A stretch of DNA of 64,000 nucleotides, taken from contig UWYS01000011.1 in the NCBI GenBank assembly GCA_900291925.1, forward strand, positions 186,001 through 250,000, in the 5' to 3' direction. This DNA comes from Thecaphora thlaspeos. Taxonomy: Eukaryota > Basidiomycota > Ustilaginomycetes > Urocystidales > Glomosporiaceae. A model generated the notes under the pieces. It had not been told where the DNA came from, searched no databases, and was given only the letters and a program-made list of their open reading frames with translations. The position numbers and the translations under genes were made by a program. This document shows, in pieces, positions 56,322-64,000 of this stretch (position 1 is its first letter; the number at the start of each line of letters is the position of its first letter).

Positions 56322-59300
56322 TCACTTCTTCCTCTTGTTCTTCTTGGCCCCGCCGCCGCCACCGTCACCGCCACCGCCATCGGCTTCTGGCACTGGACTG
56401 GCCGGAACGCTCTCCCCTTCGCCTTCGACCTCGCCCTCGCTGTTGCCGTCGTCTGCGTCCTTCTCATCCTCGTTCGCCGCCGAGATTGGGCTGGCCGTCG
56501 CGGGTGTGTCGACAGTGTCTCCCTCTAGCGAAGCAGCGATCGGTGGTGCGTCCTTTAGCTTGGTGGTCTCGACATCGCCAGCCTCGGCGTCGGGCGCAGA
56601 CGGCTTTTCGGCAGCGTCGTCCTCCTGTTGCTGCTCTTCCTGCCCCGTAGCCGCGGTCTCCGTACTAGGTTTCTGATCTTCCGAGGGTGCTGCCTGTTCG
56701 ACGACCGCTTCAGTCGCAATAGACGACAATGCCTCGTCCGGAAGGGCATCGGGGTGGCCGGCAGCGTCCTCCTGCTTGTTGCTGGACTTCTCCGCCTCTG
56801 GCTCCTTCTGTGCAGCCTCAGCAGCAACAGCCAGCTTGGCAGCCGCCATCTCCCTCTCTCTTTGTTCCTTACGCAACCTCAGCTTTTCGGCCAGATTTGT
56901 TTTCTTGAGCGAGGACGACGACGCCGACGATGGGACAGGTGGCGCAGCAGATTTTGCGCTTTCCTCGGATGCGGGGATAGCGCTTGGCATTGGGCTCGGC
57001 GCCGCTTGGGCGTCGAGGGATTGGTTCTGCTTGCGTTGTTGTTCATCGTCTTGCTTCTGCTTCCCGTCGATGGCAGCGGCGGCAGCAACGGCGCTGGCCT
57101 TGGCTTCGGCAGCTTCCCCCTCTTGATGCTCGATCCCTGATGGTCGTTGTCGCTCGGCCTCGAGATCGGATTGTCGTTGCTTTTCCGCTGCGGCCACTGC
57201 CGCTTCTTCCTCTGTATTTTGCTTTCGCTCCTCTTCCGCCCTCTGCGCTTCGGCTTCAGCCACTGCTCTGGCTTCGGCCTCGTCGGCGGCAGACTGACGT
57301 CTTGTTTCTTCCTCCTCCTTCCTGAGACGTCTCTCCTCGGCCTCCTGCTCCTCTCTCTGCTGCTGCTTGCGCAGTCTCTCCTCCTCTGCCTTCTCCTCTG
57401 CGTCTTTCCTCTTTCGTTTTGCCTCTTCCTCCTGTCGCTTTCGCTCTTCCTCGGCCGCCGCGTCCTCTTCCTTGCGCTGCCGTTCTGCTTCTTCCTCTTT
57501 GCGCTTGCGCTCGGCCGCCTCTTCCTCTTCCTTGCGTTTGCGCTCTTTCGCAGCGAAACGCTCCCGCTCCCGCTCCTCTTCCTCGACCTTTCGACGAGCC
57601 TCTTCCTCCTTGCGCTCCCTTTCCTCTTTCTCTAGTTTGAGCCTCCCTGCTTCGGCTTTGGCTTGTGCCTCGACCTTGGCTACACGCTGTCGCTCTGCCT
57701 CCTCCGCCTCTTCTCTTGCTCGTTTTGCCTCTTCTTCGCGGCGGAGACGCTGCTCCTCTTTCTTCTTCTCCGCCTCGAGGCGTTCCAGCCGAGCCGCCTT
57801 TCTGACTTCGGCGTCCTCACCTCTCTTTCGGCTCTCTCGGAAGCGGTGTTCTTCGCTGGCATCGACGAAGCGTGCAAGCTCGGAGAGTTTCGTTTCCACG
57901 TCCGAGCCGATCTGATTGACCTCGTCTACGTCCCGTCCAAAGACGCCCCGCTGCAGGACAAACGAGCTCCACCGGACGACGAGGTGCTCAAAGGCCGTTA
58001 GGCTGAGGGAGAGGAGCAGGATCTCCGTCTCCTTCCTTAGCTCGAGCTTCAGCGTGTGGCTCTCCGCTTCCGACAGGTCGTCGAAGAGGCCTCCGGCGTC
58101 CTGCTGCTCATGGAGATCGCGTCCGTTCGCAGCACCCGCTGGCAACAGCTCGGCGGGATTGGCACCGGAGACGCCCTCGGCGTATAGCAGCAGCTCGAAC
58201 GCGAGCAAGCCGAACTTGTCCTGCAGCATTGTTTGGAGGTGAGAGCGCAGACGTCGAGGCGCAAAGAGGCGAAGGCCATTGAAGATGTCCATCAGACCGT
58301 TGAGAAGCGTGACGAAACGCGGGAAGCAGGCAATATCTGCGCCTGGTCTCAAGGTCAGCTGGGTGGATCGGATCGATGCAGGCGCATCCTGCCGCTCGAT
58401 TAGCTCCACCGAACGAGAAGCACTGACGAGCCACGAAGAGGGAAGGGCTGGCGGCGATGACGACGACTTTGTATCGCCCCTCGCTGAGCCCGCGAAGGCG
58501 CGGCGGTTGGACGAGAATGCTGCAAGCTCGTCATCGAACAGAGTTGTAAGACGGCTCTGCAGCACATCGAGCCAGTTACGCTCGAGAAGATCCAATGCAG
58601 GGTCGGACTCAATTGCCCTTGGCGTCGATTTGGAAGCTAAGCCTGCTGCCGGCTGGACGAGGACGTGGCCAAAGTCGAGGCCATATCGCGAGAGAGCCGC
58701 CGAGGCATAGCTGAGTTGGGTGTGGAGGGCGGCGAAGATCGAAGCCGACTCTTCAACGCTGAGGGTGGGCTTGCCGTCGCCCGCGGCGCTGTTGGTAACC
58801 CGATCGAGCTGCGGCAGCTGGGTCTCGAGCGACATTCTCAGCTTGTCGAGGGCGGCATAGGCGAAAGCGGACAAGAGGAACGAGGGTGTCGGGATCCCTG
58901 ACCCGCTGCCATCGAGCTGGTCCGCCACCGGCAAATCGGAGGTCGAGTCTGCAAAGACGACCACCGCGATGCCGAACGTTTCGGTCAGACCTTCGCGCCA
59001 CGTATCGATGTATCGGCGGAGGTAGGCCGCCGTGTCGATCGATGCGCCGACGACCTTGTCGAGGCTGTCGCTGCCGATCCGTTGCCTCGCCGTGAGATAG
59101 CACAGGCAGAGCTGGCTCGCGTCGATGCGGAGGTCCGGCAGGCTGGCGATGACTGCGAGCGGCAGCTTGGAAAGCGGGTTGATGCGCTGTGCGAGCGCGT
59201 GCAGCTTGCGGAGCAGCGCGACGTTCCTCTTGGCGGCGGGGAGCTGCACGCCCGGCCTCTGAAGGGAGGCGATGAGGTCCATTTTCATCCTCGCCAGGTG

Positions 59301-60110
59301 AGTCCAGGTCTCGTGCAGCAGCGAGACGAGCACGTCACCGTGCCTCGAAGGCTGCTGATCGGGGCCCGCAGCGGGGCGAACAGCGTTCGACGGTCCGGGA
59401 GAAGCCGAAAATCTCGTCTGCTTCGATGACGAGACAGGACGTGGCTGCTGCTGTTGCTGATCGTCGAAGGCGTTCAATGTCAGGGTGACGATGTGGTCGC
59501 CTAGCTGGAGGGCCTCGGGATGGTGTCGGGCCCGCACGCAGGTGTCGACGAGCTTGGGAAGCTCGAGCAGGTCGGCCAGGTTTCCCCGCTCGTATGCTTC
59601 GGCGACGATCTGGATCCGCGTCCTCTCACGCAGACTCTGCTTGCTGGCCTCCTGAAAGGCGCTAGCGGCGCTCTCGAGCTGGAGCAGGGAACCGGCAATG
59701 AGGTGGTCGAGCTGGCCGGAGAGCGATGCCATTGATGGCGCAAAGGACTGCTCTGCCTCATAGAGGCTGACGAAGGCATCGGTCTGGGTGATGCAGAGGT
59801 TGGAGAGCTGTCGGTCGAGGTCCTTTGCTTTGAAGGTGAGCAGGTCGGGCTGCGAGCGGAGGTCGGCGAGCGAGTGGGTGGAGAGAGAGCGAAGGTATAA
59901 GGAAGCTTCGCCCCTGTCACCGAGCTGTGGCGGCAGATGAGATGCACTCGCACTCGCACTCGCACCGCTGGCAGAAGCGCTGGACGAGGCCAACAGGCCG
60001 TCGAGGAGAGACTGCATCGAATCGAAGGGGGCCGGGGGCACCGTCGCTGATGCTGCCGCGGCGGCTGACGAGGTCGAGGTCGCCGTCGAGGCAGGCATCT
60101 GGGTCGTCAT
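56322..60110 (-). CDS. COG8: COG complex subunit 8 with long charged C-terminal extension
   Basis: A single exon encodes 1262 aa from ATG 60110. It is a subunit of the conserved oligomeric Golgi tethering complex (Dor1 family), which acts in retrograde traffic within the Golgi. After an Ala/Ser-rich N-terminus, LYLRSLSTHSLADLRSQP, LDRQLSNLCITQTDAFVSLYEA and QIVAEAYERGNLADLLELPKLVDTCVRARHHPEAL mark the Dor1 helical domain (about 70-430), and conserved helical sequence continues to about residue 745. From about 745 to 960 the protein is a Glu/Arg/Lys/Ala coiled coil (RKRGEDAEVRKAARLERLEA and onwards), then a Ser/Ala/Glu-rich disordered tail that ends GGGGGAKKNKRKK. Other Cog8 proteins are about 500-700 aa, so the extension roughly doubles the length. 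Confidence 0.92.
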   Translation of the reverse strand: MTTQMPASTATSTSSAAAAASATVPPAPFDSMQSLLDGLLASSSASASGASASASASHLPPQLGDRGEASLYLRSLSTHSLADLRSQPDLLTFKAKDLDRQLSNLCITQTDAFVSLYEAEQSFAPSMASLSGQLDHLIAGSLLQLESAASAFQEASKQSLRERTRIQIVAEAYERGNLADLLELPKLVDTCVRARHHPEALQLGDHIVTLTLNAFDDQQQQQPRPVSSSKQTRFSASPGPSNAVRPAAGPDQQPSRHGDVLVSLLHETWTHLARMKMDLIASLQRPGVQLPAAKRNVALLRKLHALAQRINPLSKLPLAVIASLPDLRIDASQLCLCYLTARQRIGSDSLDKVVGASIDTAAYLRRYIDTWREGLTETFGIAVVVFADSTSDLPVADQLDGSGSGIPTPSFLLSAFAYAALDKLRMSLETQLPQLDRVTNSAAGDGKPTLSVEESASIFAALHTQLSYASAALSRYGLDFGHVLVQPAAGLASKSTPRAIESDPALDLLERNWLDVLQSRLTTLFDDELAAFSSNRRAFAGSARGDTKSSSSPPALPSSWLVSASRSVELIERQDAPASIRSTQLTLRPGADIACFPRFVTLLNGLMDIFNGLRLFAPRRLRSHLQTMLQDKFGLLAFELLLYAEGVSGANPAELLPAGAANGRDLHEQQDAGGLFDDLSEAESHTLKLELRKETEILLLSLSLTAFEHLVVRWSSFVLQRGVFGRDVDEVNQIGSDVETKLSELARFVDASEEHRFRESRKRGEDAEVRKAARLERLEAEKKKEEQRLRREEEAKRAREEAEEAERQRVAKVEAQAKAEAGRLKLEKEERERKEEEARRKVEEEERERERFAAKERKRKEEEEAAERKRKEEEAERQRKEEDAAAEEERKRQEEEAKRKRKDAEEKAEEERLRKQQQREEQEAEERRLRKEEEETRRQSAADEAEARAVAEAEAQRAEEERKQNTEEEAAVAAAEKQRQSDLEAERQRPSGIEHQEGEAAEAKASAVAAAAAIDGKQKQDDEQQRKQNQSLDAQAAPSPMPSAIPASEESAKSAAPPVPSSASSSSLKKTNLAEKLRLRKEQREREMAAAKLAVAAEAAQKEPEAEKSSNKQEDAAGHPDALPDEALSSIATEAVVEQAAPSEDQKPSTETAATGQEEQQQEDDAAEKPSAPDAEAGDVETTKLKDAPPIAASLEGDTVDTPATASPISAANEDEKDADDGNSEGEVEGEGESVPASPVPEADGGGGDGGGGGAKKNKRKK

Positions 60111-60551
60111 TGCTTGCGAGCGGTTCAGCGCTGCCGATAGCGGTCAAGATGGCAGCGAGTAGGGTGCTCGTAGGGCTTGACGTTAGGTGGAAGAAGGTAA
60201 CTAAGGTGGGCAAGCTGGGTAAGTCAAGGGGTCGCGAAGCGAGCGAGGCGCGCTCATGGCTGGTCCATGCACGACAGAGCGCCACGGCGACTTGTTGCTT
60301 CCGGCCGGGAAGACGAGGAGTAGAGATTCAGATTTAATTGCTTGCTTGCTTGCTTGGACGGCGCGGGTTTTTTTTCCGTCGTGGCGTGGGCTGCAGCGGG
60401 ACGAGACGAGACGAGTGCTGCCGTGCCTGCCTGGCCGCCTGGCGGAGCGAGTCAGGATGAAAGGCCGCTCACGCTCTCGGCCTCTCCCTCTCTCACAGCT
60501 CTCTGCCGTGGCGCACCTTTGGCGGTGACTCGAGAGAGAGGGCGGGCTGGA

Positions 60552-60598
<47 letters not shown>

Positions 60599-60926
60599 CA
60601 TGGAGGCATGTTCCGTGGCGAGCAACTCGTTCGCCCCTCTCTCATAACTAAGCCCTTCCCCGCATCCTTGCGTTCCTCTTCTTCCTCCGATCCAACCCAT
60701 CACCAACTCTAGAGCACGCATCTCCTCTGCCCTTCTCTCCGCCACTCCTCCATCCCACAGGTACACACCCTCTGCTTCGAGTGCCAGTCACCGACCTTTC
60801 TTACGCATTACATCCACCCCGCAAAAAACAGATAGCAACCGCTCGACGGCAAGCAAAAAAGGCGTCCCTTCTTTCGCCACCCTCCCACCGGTCTCAAGCC
60901 CTCTCCTAGCTCGACCACCACTCACA
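60111..60926. promoter_or_regulatory. Divergent promoter region, COG8 and ILV2
   Basis: It contains a CAGG tetranucleotide run (about 60554-60600), CT-rich sequence before the ILV2 start, and two TGACTC cores in opposite orientation (60449-60454 minus, 60526-60531 plus). Those are candidate Gcn4/Cpc1 sites, expected for a branched-chain amino-acid biosynthesis gene. Regulation is inferred. Confidence 0.45.
60554..60600. repeat. CAGG/GGCA tetranucleotide microsatellite
   Basis: About eleven tetranucleotide units in the shared COG8/ILV2 promoter region, located about 330-370 bp before the ILV2 start. Confidence 0.92.
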
Positions 60927-63261
60927 ATGTCTTCGTTCGCCGTGCAGTTCGCAAGGCAGCAGAGGCACGCCTTCATGGCCGCCTCGGCATCCACATCAAG
61001 AGCCTTCTCGACCTCGAGGAAGAACCTCCCCAGGACGTCGCAGCTCCTCAGATCCCAAAAGCAACAGCAGTCGCAGCAGCTCGCCCTCACAAGAAACATC
61101 TCCACAAACCAGCCAAAAGAGCAAGCCGCTGCCCATGCTGCAACCAGCGCGTGAGTGCCCTGCCTCTCTTTGCCCGGCTCGGTCCGCCTCAGAACTATCC
61201 GCGACAATCTCGCGGTCCGCACGTCTCTTGTCACGCTGGTCGTGCGGTATCAGCACCCCCTTCTGACCTTCGACCGACCTTCCCTTCTGCGTTCCCCGCG
61301 TTCTGCCCTGCTATGCCCCTCGTTCCTTCTGTCCCGACAGCCGTCCGGAACCTTCGCCCGCGTTCCAGCAGTCACCGCCGCAGAAGCTCGCGCGCATCCA
61401 GAGCGAGCACGACCGCAATGCCCTCGACAAGTCGTTCGTCGGCATGTCGGGCGGCGAGATCTTCCATGAGATGATGCTGCGCCACAGCGTCAAGCACATC
61501 TTCGGCTACCCCGGCGGTGCCATCCTGCCCGTCTTTGACGCCATCTACAACTCAAAACACTTCGACTTCGTTCTGCCACGCCGCGAGGACGGTGCCGGAC
61601 ACATGGCCGAGGGCTACGCCCGCGTCAGCGGTAAGCCCGGCGTCATCCTTGTCACCTCGGGCCCCGGCGCGACAAACGTCATCACCCCGCTCCAGGACGC
61701 TATGAGCGACGGCACGCCGCTCGTCGTCTTCTGCGGCCAGGTCGCAACCTCGGCCATTGGCTCCGACGCCTTCCAGGAGGCCGACATGGTTGGCATTAGC
61801 CGCAGCTGCACAAAGTGGAACGTCATGGTGAAGGACATCGCCGAGCTACCCAAGCGCATCAACGAGGCGTTCAAGATCGCCACAAGTGGACGGCCGGGAC
61901 CCGTTCTGGTCGACCTGCCCAAGGATGTCACCGCCGGCATCCTCCGCCAGGCAATCCCCTACAGCTACACCCAGCCCACCCTCATCAACAGCATCCCGAG
62001 CCGCCAAGCGGCGCGGACGCGCAGGCACGCCGCCTACACCCAGACTGGCCTCCGTTCCGACAGCAGCAGCAGCGCCACCGAGATGCAGGAGGCGGCCAGG
62101 CTGATCGGCATCGCCAAGCGGCCCATCATCTACGCCGGCCAGGGCATCCTCTCGTCGCCCGAGGGCCCCAGACTGCTGCGCAAGCTCGCCAAGGAGCACA
62201 ACATCCCCGTCACGACGACGCTCCAGGGCCTGGGCGCGTTCGACGAGCTCGACCCACTTAGCGTCCACATGCTCGGCATGCACGGGAGTGCCTACGCCAA
62301 CCTGGCGATCCAGGACGCTGACCTGATCATCGCCCTCGGCGCCCGCTTCGACGACCGCGTCACGGGCCGCGTCGACAAGTTCGCGCCGCACGCTCGCGCC
62401 GCCGCGCTCGAGGGCCGCGGCGGCATCATCCACTTTGAGGTGATGCCCAAGAACGTCAACAAGGTGGTCCAGGCGACGTGCGCTATCGAGGGCGACGTTG
62501 TGGCTAACCTGGGCAAGCTGCTCCCGCAGCTCTCGCCCGACCAGGCGCCCGACCGCAGCGAGTGGCACCAGACGATTGCCGAGTGGAAGAAGGCCTACCC
62601 GTTCACATACGACGCGTCGAAGCCGACCGACCTGATGAAGCCGCAGGAGGTGGTCGAGGCGCTCGATGCCGCCGTCGCCGACCAGAAGGAGAACGTCATC
62701 ATCTCGACAGGTGTCGGACAGCACCAGATGTGGGCCGCCCAGCACTACCGCTGGAGGCACCCGCGCACATGGGTCTCGTCGGGCGGCCTCGGCACGATGG
62801 GCTTCGGCCTGCCGTCGGCCGTTGGCGCCAAGGTGGCGGCGCCGGAGAAGATTGTCGTCGACATCGACGGCGACGCTTCGTTTTCGATGACGGCTATGGA
62901 GCTGGCGACGGCGGCGCAGTACAACATCGGTGTCAAGGTGCTGCTGATGAACAACGAGTACCAGGGGATGGTGGTGCAGTGGCAGGACCTGTTCTACGAG
63001 AAGCGCTACTCGCACACCGAGATGACCAACCCGAACTTCTGCAAGCTGGCTGAGGCGATGGGCGTCAAGGCGATCCGTTGCGACTCAATCGCTGATCTGC
63101 CGGCCAAGATGAAGGAGTTCATCGAGTACGACAACAACAAGCCGGTCCTCTTTGAGGCGCGCGTGACGAAAAATGAGCACGTCTACCCCTTCTGCCCCGC
63201 CAGCGCGGGCCTGCACGAGCTCATCGTCCACCCCAGCCTCAAGCCGGTCCCCAAGAAGTAG
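60927..63261 (+). CDS. ILV2: Acetolactate synthase catalytic subunit
   Basis: Exon 1 is 60927-61150, exon 2 is 61341-63261 (intron 190 nt), product 714 aa. It is a mitochondrial ThDP enzyme, the first common step of Val, Leu and Ile synthesis. The N-terminus (about 85 residues) is rich in Arg, Ser and Gln and almost free of acidic residues, a presequence. Motifs: HIFGYPGGAILPVFDAIYN, the catalytic Glu near residue 157 in LPRREDGAGHMAEGYARVSG, VTSGPGATN, GRPGPVLVDLPKDV, RFDDRVTGR, the ThDP motif GDASFSMTAMEL...LLMNNEYQGMV, and the Trp site VVQWQDLFYE. The usual RHEQG reads RREDG, retaining the Glu. Otherwise standard for fungal Ilv2. Confidence 0.97.
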
Positions 63262-63742
63262 ATGGCTGCGCCTCGCGCGCTTCGGTCCTTGTCGTTGTGG
63301 TGTTGTTATGACCGCCCCGACCACGACGTGGCTGATTCCTCGCTTGGTCGATTTGGGCCCTGTCAGATGCTCGCTTTTCGTCCTTGCTATGCTGTCCGAG
63401 TTTCGGGCCAATGTCCACACTCTTGTATCGTGCCAACCCATCGTATGTGGTGTGCGTGTGCTTGCACGTCCGCCGCCAGAGTCTGGACAGAGTGTCCCGT
63501 ACCTCGCCTATGCTGCGAGCCGGTCGATGACGATGCCAGCGTGGCTCGTCGATGAAGCTCGGGGCGCTGAGGGTGGAGCGAGCGGTCGGGATGAGTTATA
63601 CGTGAAATTTCGGCGCCTATTTTTGCGACGTCGATGTGGCAGCAGCACGGATCAGGCGCCGTTGGGGTACGCGACTCGAGCCTTGCGAGCTTCCCTACAT
63701 CATCCCATCACCCACCTTGCCCTCCCTTATCAGCTTTCCTTT
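63262..63742. other. 3' region after ILV2
   Basis: No gene recognised between the ILV2 stop and the open frame at the right edge. Confidence 0.5.
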
Positions 63743-63762
63743 ATGACCACAACGACATTCGC

Positions 63763-64000
63763 GTGACTTGCCTCTCGCCGTCCATCGACGACGCTCCATC
63801 CGACCATATCGAGGCGCCCCACACTCGAGCTGTTTGTCCGAACGAGTCCGTACCGAGCGACCTCCTCATTCGACTCGAGCGACTTGGTCTCAAACCGCCA
63901 GTCCTTGGCCTCGCCTCTACGTTCCTAGCTACGAACGACCACGGCCCTCTGTACAACGCCGCTAAGGATGTCCGCTTCAGGCACAAGCTCGACCTCCCCG
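63763..64000 (+). other. Possible partial coding frame at the right edge
   Basis: A frame without stops runs to the end of the window and reads like protein (for example SDLLIRLERLGLKPPVLGLA and NAAKDVRFRHKLDLP). It has no ATG in frame within the window, so it would need an upstream exon. An ATG at 63743 is in a different frame and stops at once. No family recognised. Confidence 0.3.

Noticed and set aside
61846..63015. 389-codon minus-strand open frame
   Set aside because: Antisense of ILV2, whose frame is fully conserved.

Overview
The window is nuclear DNA from a GC-rich filamentous or yeast-like fungus. Most genes carry short spliceosomal introns, usually 88 to 140 nt with GT...AG ends. 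The genes are eukaryotic housekeeping genes, some paired head to head and some tail to tail. Protein style (Cdc5/Plo1-type polo kinase, fungal Ilv2, Swp1, Dnf-type flippase, Chl1) and the intron density point to a basidiomycete, most likely Ustilaginomycotina. The species assignment is inference; no rRNA or other marker is present.

Left third (1-22 kb). A poorly supported Ser/Pro-rich minus-strand ORF is followed by the glycyl-tRNA synthetase gene, which has two in-frame starts (mitochondrial and cytosolic). About 2.7 kb without a recognisable gene comes next. Then a run of minus-strand genes: an Emi1/DUF3128-like protein, an intron-containing tRNA-Leu(CAG), the branched-chain 2-oxoacid dehydrogenase E2 subunit, the Fe-S DNA helicase Chl1 and a secreted histidine phosphatase. 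A possible 54-aa membrane protein and a cyclin K/T-type cyclin follow on the plus strand.

Middle (22-41 kb). Plus strand: a triose-phosphate/nucleotide-sugar transporter family protein, a DAO-type FAD oxidoreductase with a GC-AG intron, an SDR with an apparent 31-nt intron, a gene-poor 2.7-kb stretch with simple repeats, and a Dnf-type P4-ATPase carrying a very recent 96-bp internal duplication. Minus strand: an RRM-only protein and an aldo-keto reductase whose reading frame is broken by one base.

Right third (41-64 kb). Polo kinase (+) converges on a 1680-aa BTB/CAP-Gly protein (-). The latter is divergent from a group II PLP decarboxylase (+). That is followed by Swp1 (-) divergent from ribosomal protein S20 (+), then Cog8 with a very long charged tail (-) divergent from acetolactate synthase ILV2 (+). 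A possible open frame runs off the right edge.

The genes do not form an obvious cluster or operon-like system. Common themes are translation and amino-acid metabolism (GRS1, ILV2, BCKDH E2; TGACTC Gcn4-type sites lie upstream of GRS1 and ILV2), membrane traffic and glycosylation (flippase, COG8, SWP1) and the cell cycle (polo, CHL1, cyclin). I found no mobile element, CRISPR array or clear new system. The most unusual points are the flippase duplication, the 31-nt intron, the broken AKR frame, the BTB/CAP-Gly architecture and the COG8 extension. All exon boundaries were derived by hand from splice motifs and frame continuity.
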